A DNA stretch of 64,000 bases from NCBI GenBank assembly GCA_003013855.2, contig ML058493.1, forward strand, positions 2,294,001 to 2,358,000, written 5' to 3'. Within the stretch, counting starts at the first letter, position 1; each line of letters opens with the position of its first letter. This document shows, piece by piece, positions 47,862 through 59,835 of this stretch. The notes beneath the pieces were generated by a model. It was not told where the DNA came from and ran no database searches. It was given only the letters and a program-made list of their open reading frames with translations. The translations under genes were made by a program, and so were the position numbers. Source of the DNA: Liriodendron chinense (Eukaryota > Streptophyta > Magnoliopsida > Magnoliales > Magnoliaceae).

Positions 47862-49740
47862 TGTTAGTACATTTTATTTTGTCAATTGTCGTGTTGGTTG
47901 GTCGCGTCTTGTCGTGTGAGCCCCAGTCGAAGATTTGAAGCTCAAGACTTGAAGATTATGCTTCTTCTCTTGCTCAAGCTCAAGCAGAAATAAGATCTTA
48001 GGTAAGTTGCATATAGATCGACCTTAGGAAACCCAAAACATCAATGAATGGCGTAATTACCGACCTATCTCAACCCATTCCTTCTCGACCCTTTAACTCA
48101 AGTTGATCAGACTTGACTTTCCATGACAGGTGCTAATCATGACTGAAAAAATGTCCAAACATTGGACTCCATGCACCAATCACTTCATACTGAATTCTTA
48201 AAGTGATCTGCTGATGAATTAAATAGATTCCAAGGCAGCTAACCGGTCATGACCGGTCGGACTGACCCCTCATCTATGTCCAGCAGCTTGTCATTGAATC
48301 TGTCTTACTGAATAGACAGCCGACCGGTCTTGACCTGTCAGTCCAACTGTGCATATTAGAACAGCAAGCTTGCTGTAATAAAAATGTCAAGACAGCAGAT
48401 CGGTCTTGATCGGTCGATCAGGCACAGCAGGATGTACAGCAACCTTGCGGTATTAAAAGTAGCTGGATAGCCGACCGGTCTTGACCAGTCGGCCAGAAGT
48501 GCAAAACTTTTCCAGCAGCTGTGCTCCATTGAACCAGGAAGACAGCCGACCGGTCTTGACCGGTCGGTCTGCATATTTCAATATGTCCAGCAAGCATATC
48601 TGACCGGTCGGACAGACCCAAAATGTGGTCCAACATCTTGTATTGCGACTGACCTGTCCGACTGGTTAAGGTCTCTCTCTGACAGGTCGGACGTGACCGT
48701 TTTTTATCCGTTGGGGCCATCATTTGGGGCTCTATAAAGCCATATTTCAGAGGCTTTCTTTGTATGCATTCAACACCCATCAAGAGCTAAGTGAGAGAGA
48801 CTTTACTCACATCTTCCTACCCTCCTTGCTCTTAACTCCCTTGAGTTCATCATTCAAACCTAGCCATTAATGGCTTATCATTGAGTATTCAAAGCTCGGG
48901 TTGAAGTATGAACTCAAGATTTGCATTGATGGCCGACCTACCTTCAAAATATCTTTATGAGGTCTTTTATAGCCATTGAATGCTGAAGTTTGGTAGTTCC
49001 CTCATAACCAGGGCATTGAATAGGCAAGAGGAACTTGACCATCTCTCTCCCAACTACCCAGCATAATCATACACACATCATTTGCATTGGTAGCTGATCT
49101 TGGGAGCACAAAGAGAAGCTGAAGCACGTGAAGCTGAAGCTACTCATCAAAGGCATTGAATCGGGGCTCAATCGTCTATTTATGTATAATATTTGAGAGT
49201 CCATTTATTGAATTACTATTCCCTGGATTGGAAAACTCTGGCGGGAGTGTACGTGGCCGTCCTTGGATTAGGATTGGTGAGAGTTTGAGATCCAAACTCG
49301 TCAAGTCCCTGGATTGGGCCACCGGCAGATGGTAAACGCGGTCCTAGATTAAATGATGCTAAGGTTGATGGTTAACCTGATTTAAAACCATGACTATAGT
49401 GAAATCTGGTGTTCTCATAGGTTGAGATCATGAATCGAGAGTGGAGTAGGGAAACCGAACCACTATAAATCGTTGTGCATTGTGAGATTGAATGATTTCT
49501 ATGTGTTGAATAGTTTAGTCAATCATGAATACTAACTGTTTGATGAAATGCCTATGATAGTCTTTTCTTGCCAATTAATCATATAATTGCCTTGAATGTT
49601 ATTGTGATAATCATGGTTGGTAAGATTGACTTGATTTAGTTGTAAATTATAATTGGAAATTCAAAAAGTCATATTCACCCCCCTCTAGGACATTAGGCAT
49701 ATCTCCGAGTATCTCTACAAGCGGTAAAACTGTAATTTCA
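47862..49740 (+). repeat. 3' LTR of copia element
   Basis: 1879 bp, very similar to the 5' copy with scattered changes. TATAAA lies at 48733-48738. The dyad series runs from 48238 to about 48700. The dyad corresponding to 38843 has lost half its length (48600-48620). It is preceded by the purine tract 'aaagggggaga' at 47850-47860. Confidence 0.93.
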
Positions 49741-50429
49741 CGGATGTCGAGTGATATACAGACCAGACATCCTTAGGCTTGAGCACTTACCACACCTCCA
49801 TACGGAGATACCGATTGGCATCGGGATACGCGGGATTCAAACGTGATAAGCATAATTTCTGCTAAACTGGAAACATATCTTAGACAAGATATAATCCAAA
49901 AAGGTATCCTAAACAGGATCTACGTATCCACCACCATCGGCTGTGAATCATCACCTCAAGGTACGCACTACGCAATACGTAACCCTACACACAACTAAGC
50001 TCTTACGTTTAATCATCCCACTTACTTACTTAAGCATTAGAGGGTCCTTCACTGGCACAACCGACACTCCCTCACTATCCTCCCTTGTGGTTATAGGTCA
50101 ATTGATCAGCATTGTCCATCATCGCGTCTACATCGAATGAAAAAGATATACCATTGATCCTTGATCAACATCTATTAGTCCAATTTTGGATGTTAGCAGA
50201 TTGACGCCATTTGTGGGAACAACTAGATTGTTCTCACTTATCTTCTCCTTCGTCATTTGATACTTTCTCCATCTTCTAAATGCCTCCCACGACCAAACGA
50301 TTGAATGATGTATTTACCACCATTGCGTTAGGCCCCGTAGTGCTGCAACCTCCGGCAGAGCATAATCCTCCCATTAAGGGGGAGCAGGCTCCATGGCAAC
50401 TTCCTCCTCCGCCTCCAGGACCTCCATCT

Positions 50430-50638
50430 AGGGCTGCACACAATTCAATTTATGATCAATTTATCGATTGAATCGAATCGAACAAATCGAATTGAATCGA
50501 ATCATTCTCCAAGATCAATTCAATTCAATTTTTTTTAAAAGAAAAAATTGAATTTCAATTCAATTTCATTTTTCAATTCCGATTGATCGAATCGAATCGA
50601 AAATCGAATTGATCTATGTCGAATTGAATCGATTGACC

Positions 50639-50701
<63 letters not shown>

Positions 50702-52269
50702 GGATGGATGGATGAAATAGATACATCATAGTGAGTTTTATCTATATTGTCCACCATTTTTACATTTGAATTTAAGGAAAAAATTCAAAAATTAGTAAGA
50801 TACATATCTCAGATTACCACACCACAACAAAACAATGGAGATTGAACATCCACCATTAAATTCTTCCTAGGGCACACTGTAATGTTTATTTGCCATCCAA
50901 CCTGTTGATAAGGTCACATAAACCTTGAGGAAGGGAAAAAACAAATATCAACTTGATACCAAACTTCTAAGGCCCCAAAACATTTTCAACAATAATCGTC
51001 AATCCCCCATTGTTTTCTTATGGTGTGGTCTGGTCCACTTGAGATTTGGATGTCTCATTTTTTGGATAATGTCTTAGAATCATATGAAAAATGGATGGAG
51101 GGCCTAGATAAAACACATACAACATGGTGGGGCCCGCAGAGCTTTGAAACCACCCTTTTGCATATCCAGGCTCACCCAAGAGTCCAAGAAGGATCGGATT
51201 ACGTACTTAGTAACTCAATGCACTTGGCGTATTGAGTAAACTCCGTGGGGCCCACAATGATTTATTCATTTTATCCACTCCGTTCATCCACTTCAAAAGA
51301 TAATTTTATGGCTCGAGCCCAAAATTGAAGCGCATAGTGGCACACACCACGAGAAAGTGTGAATTGAACCTCTACCATTGAAAAATTATTGTAGGCCACA
51401 AAAGTTTTGAATCAAGTTGATATTTGTGTTTTTCATTCATACATGTCTACTTGATCTTAAGAACAGGTTGGATGACAAATAAACATCACTGTGGGCCCTA
51501 GGAAGGTTTCAATGATGGAAATCATTATTCCTACTATTTCATGTGGCATGGTCCACCCAAGTTTCGGATATGCTTCAATTTTGGGCTCAATGGCTAAAAT
51601 GAGCAAGCAAAATGAATGGACGGTGTGGTAAACCAAATGCATTCAAAGTAGGCCCAACTAAATTTACTCAATACGACAAAAGCGTACAATTTGAAGTTCG
51701 CCCAAGAGTGAATTAAGTGTTACGTTGGTAACAACTTAGTGGGTGTTACCCCTATCGTGTGGGGTCTACCTTGATATATTTTTTTTGTATATCCATTATG
51801 TCCATCTAATTTTACGTCTTATTTTAGGACATGATCCAAAATTATAAGAAGATCAAATCTCAGGTGGACCATACTAAGAGAAGAGTGATGAATAACCATT
51901 AAAAATATTTTTCGAGCCTTAAAAGCTTTGGATCAATACGATCTTTCTAATTTTCATGTATGGACTAGTTAGTATGCATATGTTTTCAAAAGTATTTCTA
52001 CTAATATTACTATTTGAGGTACTCTAAATCCAAACCTACAAAACCTATAAGTTTTCAAAATTGAAATGTGTGAAAAATCGAATCGAATTGAATCGAAAAA
52101 TTCATCAATTCAATCTCAATTCAATTCCAAAGAAATTGGGTAAATTCAATTTCAATTCGAAATTTCAAAATTAAGATCAATTTAATTTCAATTTCAATTT
52201 AAAAAATTTAAGATCAATTCAATTTCAATTTTATCCAAAATTGAATTGATCGAATTGATGTGTAGCCCT
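50430..52269. mobile_element. Non-autonomous hAT element with 8-bp TSD
   Basis: Ends AGGGCTGCACACAATTC and GAATTGATGTGTAGCCCT form terminal inverted repeats. CTCCATCT lies on both sides (50422-50429 and 52270-52277), and 8 bp is the hAT hallmark. Both subterminal regions are packed with AATTGAAT/GAATCGAATC words. The interior holds an (AT)n run at 50648-50697 and GTGGGCC-family segments (50720-51700). There is no transposase frame. Confidence 0.9.
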
Positions 52270-52471
52270 CTCCATCTCCTGGAAACGACACTAACAAAAT
52301 TTGCTTCCTCGAAGGCAACATGTTGGCACTTCGGGCTAATATATATGGCCCAATTCTTCAGATACATGGGACAACACCCCCCCCCCCCCCCCCCCGCGCA
52401 ACCTAATGCATCGGTGATGTCCATGCACTCATGCCAACCCCAACAGCACTAGGGATAAAATCACCCGGCTG

Positions 52472-54309
52472 TGTTAGTGCACTTTTCTGTGGCATACTAG
52501 TGCAACTTATTTGTTAATCACGTTTGTCCTTGTGTTGTAATGTCAGTTGAGCCTTGACAAGCTGAAGATCGAAGCTTCAAGTAGACCAAAAGCATCAAGG
52601 AAGAGGAACAGGTAAATGAGATGTCTTGGTGACCCTAACAGGTAAATGAGACCAACTAAGAAAACCCTTAGTCATCCATATTAGCCTTAGATCATATAGA
52701 AAAAAATGATAAATTAGGTTAATAAAAGAGGTGGAAGCTGTTGTAATTGATCCAGCCTAAACAGTAGTTTTCGATAGGTTTTCGATAGATCCATCGAAAA
52801 GGTCATTTCGATATATTGAGAAATGTTCAACAATTTACCAAGTCTTTGGACAATTTCTTCAATCCATCGAATTGGTGATTTTGATATATCGAAATCAATA
52901 ATGCGGTCAATCGAAACCCTAATTCGATATATAAAAAATATGTCCAGTAACTTCACAGATCTCTGGACAAATTTTTCGATCAATCGAACTGATGGTTTCA
53001 ATATATCAAAGAATGCTTCGATCAATCGAAATGGGTTTCGATGCCATCGAAGTAGCTGTTTTTCTGCCCGTTTTGTAACCATTAGAGATTCTTCTTTAAA
53101 TACGGGAAAGACGGTTTTTGGGCAAGAGAGAGGGATTTTGAGGAGTTTGAAGCCATCATCATTGGAGACCATTTGAGGCTCAAATCCTGACCCTAGCAAG
53201 TCATCTACCTTATGATTCATCACAAAAATGGAGCATTCCAAGCTCATGCTGAAGATGTACTTGTCCATTTTTTATCTCTAGAGTTTGGATTGATCTTGAT
53301 AGTTATATACCTATCCAATGATGAGATCCTTATAGGAGAGATTCTTTAGGTAACCCATTCTCATTAGTTGTAGAGATCTCAAACCTACCCTCCTATCACC
53401 TTGGAATCTTAAGAAGATAAATGCAAGGCGATTGATCATTGGAGCTGGAGCATTGACAAAGCATCGGCAACAACACCGACAGAGCACAAGAGGAGTTGAT
53501 TGAAACACAGGAGAGCGGAGATCAAGGAACCCAAAGCGGCACATCAACGGGGCTCAAATCTGACAAGTGAGTTGTCAATTTGTAAGAGTCTATTCACTCT
53601 ATTCTTGGTGGGAATTGAGTGTAGAGTTTGTTTGTCAAACTCGAATCTAGAACTGTTTATCAAGCCTTGTCTTGTTAGTTGAGCCTAAAAGTCTAAGGAC
53701 CTTTGGCAATCCTTGGCACGTTTGTCGGGCCTAAACAAGTCTCCAAGAGGAGCCACTAACACTAGTGTAAACATGTAGGTTAGGAGGAACCTGTAAATTT
53801 CCTAGTTGTGTGGACCTGAGTTAAAACACCTAGGTTTGGGAGGAACCTGATTTAAACTACCTAGTGAATGCCAGTGTGCTTAAGGGGTGAGTACTTGAAC
53901 CAGGAGTAGAGTAGTCCCAAAGTTGAACCACTATACATTATTGTGTTTGAGATTATATTTGCGCACATTTCTTATTATGCATTGTGTTTAATTGTTTAAT
54001 TATGAATGTTTAATTAAAATGTATGCTAGGAACTAGATAGGCACATTCACACACAAGATGTATGTTTACTAATTAGAGTAGACTTAAGCTTCACGATCCA
54101 TTCTCATATAGTCTACATAGCTTGCATAAATTAGGTGCTTGATGAGTTTAATCTTATGTTGATCTATGCATACTTAGACTAGGTTACTTATTGCATATCA
54201 TATGTTAGTATTGTGATTGAACCCACTTAGGCTTGAAAGCCGAAGTGTTCCTACTTAGTTTAAATTGTTGAATTTGTTAAGTAGGCGAAAAGATTTTTAA
54301 AAAAGTCCT

Positions 54310-54352
<43 letters not shown>

Positions 54353-54441
54353 CTTCTAGGACTTAGCCATAATTCTAGTTACTCCACTAAGCTTCCACAC
54401 GCATACGTGTCCACAAGTGTTATTAAAGTGATGAAATTTCA
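52472..54441 (+). repeat. Solo copia LTR
   Basis: It starts TGTTAGTGCAC and ends GATGAAATTTCA, like the LTRs of the full copia element but clearly diverged from them. The flanks are GGCTG (52467-52471) and GGCTA (54442-54446), a target duplication with one mismatch. U3 carries TCGAT/ATCGA dyads at 52765-53050, followed by 'tttaaatac' near 53096. A run of 41 C occupies 54311-54351, where related LTRs have 5-6 C. The minus-strand frame 52714-53268 lies wholly inside it and is not considered a gene. Confidence 0.85.
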
Positions 54442-55514
54442 GGCTATAAGCTGGGCTGGACTACTTGTCCCAGCCCCTGTTCAACAGGTAGGGAACCTCC
54501 CTGCAGGAGATTTATGCCATATGCTTGATACTAGACATCAGCGTCAAGGCGAAACTACTGAAGCCTCTAGCGCCACTAATATGTTAACATGGGAAGAAGG
54601 CCTAAATTTTTTTAAAAATAAGTTCTTTAACATGGAACAACGTCATTGGTCCAATAAGCCCTTGACTATACAGGCGACGGTGAAACAAGCTAAGCCACCG
54701 TTCACCAAAAATATCATGGAAGCACCACTTCTGGAGAAGTTCCGAATGCCCAATATCCCCCACTATAACGGGTTAGGAGACCCTATGGAACACATCGAGA
54801 CTTTCAGGTCTCACATAGAGCTTGAGGGTGTTAGCTCAGAGATTATGTGACGAGTATTCTCTCTCACCCTCAAGGACGCAGCCTAAACGTGGTTTAAGAA
54901 TCTTAAACTGCTCTCCATCAATTCCTTCTCCCAACTGCGCATGCTTTTCACATCATAATTCATTGGGAGTAGAAAGATGAAGAAGTCGGTGACACACCTG
55001 ACAACGATCAAACAGAAGCCAGAAGAATCTTTAAAAGACTTCATGATCTATTTCACGTTTGAGGTTGTTCAGACCGAGGGCAATATGTATGACGTAGGCC
55101 TGACTTCCCTTCTCAGGGGAGTCAGGAATAAAGAGTTCTGGTTAGCCCTCGACAAGTCCACTCCTAGGACGATGGCAGAACTTTAAGCCAAGGCTCGAAA
55201 GTACATCAATGCTCGATTCACATCGAAACAAAATTGTAGTAGGAATCCATATGTTGTGCATCCCATAACTCCTCCTGGATCAAAAGTTACTGATTTAAGG
55301 TCCGCCTTCTTTTGGTCCATCCATGCAAAAATTGCCAATTTTTATCGACTATTCCTAGATCTTTGTCCAGTCCATGTGCAATAAGAATATGCTTGATCTA
55401 CACCCTCAATTAGGGGGTTCTTGTCCTACATCAGAATGCTACGTTGATGCCCTAGTCGTGAGGTTGAGCAGCCATGCGCTACACCATGAGCACCTAAGGT
55501 GGGTATTTTAGAAG

Positions 55515-56195
55515 TTGAGAAAGAAGAGCTTAACTATGAATCTGTTGAAGTGTGCATTCAGGGTGTCTTTCGGTAAATCCCCCGGGTTTGTGATAAGACA
55601 TCACAGAATTGAGATTGACCTCGTCAAGACCAAGGTTATACAAGAGATGCCGACGCCTAAAAATCTGAAGGAATTGAAAAGTTTTCAGGGGAGGATAACT
55701 TACTTGCAAGGATTCATCTCAAACATGGCTGGGAGATGCCAGCCATTTTCAAAATTAAACAAGAAGTGTGTTCAATTTGAGTGGGAGGATGCATTCCAGA
55801 AGGTGTTTAATTCCATCAAGGAGTTGTTCGGGAAGTCTCATGTCCTTACGACCCCCGTCAAAGGAAAGACATTGATCTTATATGTCGCGGTAGGTGACAA
55901 CTCGCTGGGCACCTTGCTTATGCAAAAGAACATAGAAGGGAAAGGGAATGCATTGTACTATCTCAGCAGAACTTTAGTAGGATCCAAGTTTAATTATTCA
56001 ATGATCAAAAAGATCTATTTAGCGTTGATATTTGCAGTAAAGAAGCTACTGCACTACTATCTCTCACATCAAATCACATTGATATCTCGTGCTAATCCTA
56101 TTAAGTTCCTGATGAATCGGCCTATGTTGTCAGGACGGCTAGCCAAGTGGGCCTTATTATTATCTGAATTTGACATCACATATGTGTCATCCTAG
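55515..56195 (+). pseudogene. Gypsy RT C-terminus and RNase H
   Basis: The frame reads LLKCAFRVSFGKSPGFVIRH (thumb region), PTPKNLKELKSFQGRITYL, LAGRCQPF-like NMAGRCQPFSKLNKK, then RNase H-like LILYVAVGDNSLGTLLMQ, ALYYLSRTLVG and LSGRLAKWALLLSEFDITYV. It ends in a stop at 56193-56195 where intact relatives continue. The palm and the YVDD-type active site are absent because of a deletion between 55255 and 55500. A further RNase H remnant (MYFDGDVKYVGEGA, KNEAEYHILIIGLQLAHEM) follows at about 56310-56480 with stops. Confidence 0.82.
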
Positions 56196-57059
56196 GCTAT
56201 CAAGGGACAAACAGTGGCCATTTCCTGGCAGCTCATCCAGTCTCGGATAATGAGCAGATGCAATGCGACCTTCTAATATGGTAGTCAGGATAGCCGCACC
56301 ATGGTGGATGTACTTCGATGGAGATGTTAAATATGTGGGGGAAGGTGCAAGAGTTATTTTTATCAGTCCCTAAGGAGATCTGATGCCATTTTCTTTCACA
56401 ATAGCGCCAGTGTGTACGAAGAACGAAGCAGAATATCACATCCTTATCATCGGACTACAGTTGGCACATGAAATGCACATCTGAACGTTGTAGGTCTATG
56501 GTGACTCGAAGTTAGTGATCGGATAGTTAACGATCAAGTTTGAAGTGCACGAGCCAAAATTATCTCTATATCACCACCTTTCCTGGGCGTTGTTTGAAGG
56601 CTTCTAGGACAGTACGATCTCATACATTCCAAGACAAGAAAACGTGTAAGTAAATTTGCTGGCTAGTTTGATTGCGGCTCTTACTAATCTTGGGGGAAGT
56701 CCCCTCCATATAACAATAGAAGAAAGAAGAATTTTACTAATGCTCGAGTCTAATGAGAAAATATCAAGCTCAAGCTCGATATGTTTCTTTGAGGCTAAAG
56801 AAGAAGATTGGAAACAACCTTTGTAAACTATCTCAAATACGGGTTCTTGCCTGAGGATTCAAAGCTTCGCATATAAGTCAGATGTTAAGATGGTTCTTTC
56901 ATATTATAAAACATCTTTTTATATCGCCGCTCGTATGACCGGGCATTATTATGGTGCCTTCGCAAAGAAGAAGCACGGAGTATATTAAAGGAAAAACACA
57001 AGGGCGAGTGTGGCTCCCATCAAACCAGGAAAAACCTATACTACCGCGTACTTCACATT

Positions 57060-58060
57060 AGTTATTACTGGCCCACAATAATGCAAGAAGCAATTAATTA
57101 TGCCAAGCATTGCCATTAATGCCAATTTCATGCCGATATGATTCACACGACCCCCGAAGAACACCATTAGTCAATGATGTCCTAGTCCTTCACAGCATGG
57201 GGAATGGACGTCATTGGCCCTATTACTCCTCCATCCACTTAGGGTCACCAATACATATTAGCGACAATAGACTATTTCTCCAAATGGGTTGAAGTCGTTC
57301 TATTGAAGAATGTGAAGGTGAAATAGGTGGTGAATTTTATTAGGCAATTCATTTTGTATCGGCATGGAATCCCGTTGTGTATCATCACTTATAATGACAC
57401 ATCGTTCAAGAATGAGCTCATAAAAAAGTTGTGCCAAAAATTTAAGATTAAGTATTGTTTCTCTACGCCATATTACCTGCTGGAAAATGGAGCGGCTAGA
57501 GCTGTTAACAAGACCATAATCAAGCTGCCCAAGAAGATTGTATCGGATAATAAAAAGGACTAGGATAAACAGTTACTCAAAGCATAATTGGCCTACCGGA
57601 CAACACATCGCACAACTACCAAAGCAACACCATATTCACTGGTATATGAGACTGAAGATATGATCCCGATGGAGTTGTAAGTAGAACCTCTCCAAGTATC
57701 ACTCTGGGAATTGCTTATAGATGATCAAAATGCGAGAACTGAGATGGTTGAGTTGGAAGCCTTCGATGAGAAGAGGTTAGCCACACAACAACACCTCGAG
57801 ATGTATGAGAAACAAATATCAGTCGCATACGATAAGAAAAATCTGCAATAGATCATTCAAGAGGGGTGACTTGGCGTTAGTAATGAAATGCCTCCACAAC
57901 ATCCACGCATAGTGCTAAGAGTAAATTCAACCCCAAGTGGGATCTCATTTACATTGTTGATGAAGTATATTCAAACGGAGCCTACCTCCGTGTGGATCAC
58001 AGGGGGCAGGGCATTGGATTCCCTATCAACCGTCAATTCGTAAAGAAATACTATTCATAA
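57060..58060 (+). pseudogene. Gypsy integrase remnant
   Basis: Broken frames give GMDVIGPITPPST-like text near 57200, then IDYFSKWVEVVLLKNVKV (57265-57320), VVNFIRQFILYRHGIPLCI and NDTSFKNELIKKLCQKFKI. After these come YRTTHRTTTKATPYSLVYE and a C-terminal AYDKKNLQ. The first two catalytic positions can be placed (D in GMDVIGP, D in ITYNDTS). The E region reads ENGAARAVNK and so has lost the usual Glu. Six or more stops occur. Confidence 0.75.
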
Positions 58061-58079
58061 TAATATGGCATTATATGAC

Positions 58080-59545
58080 ATTGAATTGTAAACACCCCAA
58101 AAGAGGGAAATTGATTTGGTGAATAGATAAATGATAAAGTGAAATAAAATCAATACACACACATGGGGATTTGAAGTCTAATGAATTGTTTTATATGTGT
58201 TTATACGGGTTCAAGGTGGCGACTATTATAGTTACTGATTTGGGAATAAAGCACAACAACAATCTACCAACACTCAAAATAAAACAACATGAGCACAAGG
58301 GAAGTACATTCATTATATGAAAATGCTGTTACAAGTTACATGCTCATTTCATTCGAAGAACTCACAAAACTATACAAGCATAAACACGATTTACACAAGT
58401 TAGCATCATTACACACCCAAGCCACCTATTCATGACCACCTATTTGATAACTAGAGAATAAAGTCGAAGTCCAATGAAAAAGAGGACAAGCAGATATGAG
58501 GAAATGACCAAGAACTGGAAGGATATTTGTGTCATTGTCAAGCTCATCGTCCAGAACCTCATACTAAGATGAGCAGATATGCAGAGACGACCAAGGACTG
58601 GAAGAGCCTTTATGTCAACGTCAAGCTCATTGTCTAGAATCGTCAAGCCAAGGCCTCTATCGCCCTCGACAACAGGTCACGGAGCCGAACCCTTTAACAA
58701 CTGGAGGAGTCGGGCCTTCAAGTCCTCTACCTTCACCTTCATTTGCATTTATTTAAAAGCTATGCTCATTAAATCAGATATGCAATTTTGAACAGAGTTG
58801 ACTTCTTCCTTGTCAAAGATAGCGTCAGCCTTAGCATGATTCACGATACTTATGAACTGAGCACGTTCTTTCTGAGACTAGAATACTACAGTATAGACCC
58901 TTAATTGCATCAAAGTAGCTGCGTCAGCATCACGAATCTAGGCTTCATGATGAATTCATGCCCTTGAAAAGCATATGTTGATGAATGCACTTGACCCCAC
59001 TTGTCAAGGAGGGAGGTCAACATAGACAACTCTCCGCCCTCTAACAAGGTCAATTCTTCCCGAGCAGGTAAGGAAGTGGGCACTGGGCAATGCTGTTGAA
59101 TAGTCCTTCAAGAAGGCGAACTTGCGAGCCAATGCAGCAATATTGCAGAGATCAAAAGAAAAAGGAAGAGGGTCGACACCCAAGCATGATAATACAAGAG
59201 ATTGTCGACTCAATGAGTGTCAAGACCGGACCATGCCTTAGACCGCTCAAGGTCCGCCAGTAATTCTTGAAGACACTCACAAGCCGAGACCGAAGAGGAA
59301 AAAGATGCACCAGAACGACGTGTGTCAACCATGGTGATTTGCAATACGAAGGAAGAAGCGTTAGTCCTGTAGAAAAAAGAGATACTTTGGACATAACAAA
59401 AAGAATTGATCAAGAATGACCACGTTATTGGGTTCAGTGCACATCCAAATGCGTTGGATGCACTGAGTAGCTAGAGTGGAATAATTTCTCAGTAAAGTTG
59501 ATGAATCAAATCGAAGTGCTCCCTAGGTCAATGCGCTGCGCATAG
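58080..59545 (-). other. Possible antisense-ORF region downstream of pol
   Basis: No plus-strand coding text is seen. On the minus strand a start at about 59332 gives MVDTRRSGASFSSSVSACEC and then short frames at 59004-59213 and 58440-58646, broken by stops. Tat-lineage elements often have an antisense ORF between pol and the 3' LTR, so this may be its remnant. I cannot confirm similarity. Confidence 0.3.
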
Positions 59546-59550
59546 CGCAT

Positions 59551-59827
59551 CTAAAAAGGAGAATTCCTTGGACCAGCGACTGCCTTAAGTCTAAAAAGGA
59601 GAATTCCTTAAAGACCATTGAATGCCTTAAGTCTAAAAAGGAGAATTCCTTAGACCAGCGACTGCCTTAAGTCTGAAAAGGAGAATTCCTTAAAAGACCA
59701 TTGAATGCCTTAAGTCTAAAAAGGAGAATTCCTTAGACCAGCGAATGCCTTAAGTCTAAAAAGGAGAATTCCTTAAAGACCATTGAATGCCTTAGGTCTA
59801 AAAGGAGAATCAGCAAATGCCTTAAGT
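59551..59827. repeat. Tandem array of two alternating ~41-bp units
   Basis: Each unit holds 'aaaaaggagaattcctta' followed by either 'gaccagcgactgcc' (type A) or 'aagaccattgaatgcc' (type B), ending 'ttaagt'. The order is A-B-A-B-A-B and a fragment, so the real period is about 83 bp. The core AAGGA(G)AATTCCTT is nearly palindromic. Confidence 0.88.
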
Positions 59828-59835
59828 CAGAGGAT

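Larger units (their letters stand above)
38105..49740 (+). mobile_element. SIRE/Maximus-type Ty1/copia element with third ORF
   Basis: 11.6 kb. The LTRs are 38105-39996 and 47862-49740, both starting TGTTAGT and ending AATTTCA. The target duplication CGGAT lies at 38100-38104 and 49741-49745. The order is PBS, gag, protease, integrase, reverse transcriptase, RNase H, a long 3' region with an env-position ORF, purine tracts and LTR. This is the copia order (integrase before RT). Large size, long LTRs, a coiled-coil gag and an extra 3' ORF fit the SIRE/Maximus lineage. Many stops and frameshifts make it inactive. It sits inside the LTR of the Tat element. Confidence 0.95.
50280..55255 (+). pseudogene. 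Gag of the Tat-lineage element, split by two insertions
   Basis: The pieces are 50280-50429 (MPPTTKRLNDVFTTIALGP, then a Pro-rich part), 52278-52471 (LEGNMLALRANIYGPILQ, then a C19 run coding poly-Pro) and 54442-55255. The last piece has the Retrotrans_gag core (EAPLLEKFRMPNIPHYNG, GDPMEHIETFRSHIELEG, then TWFKNLK, KKSVTHLTTIKQKPEESLKD). Stops at 54848 and 54883 and later breaks show decay. The frame runs unbroken across the hAT insertion site if the element and one CTCCATCT copy are removed. No zinc knuckle was found. Confidence 0.75.

Noticed and set aside
52714..53268. 184-residue minus-strand open frame
   Set aside because: It lies wholly within a solo copia LTR and covers the TCGAT dyad cluster; the peptide is repetitive (SIDRIID, RWIEEIVQR) and matches no family I know.
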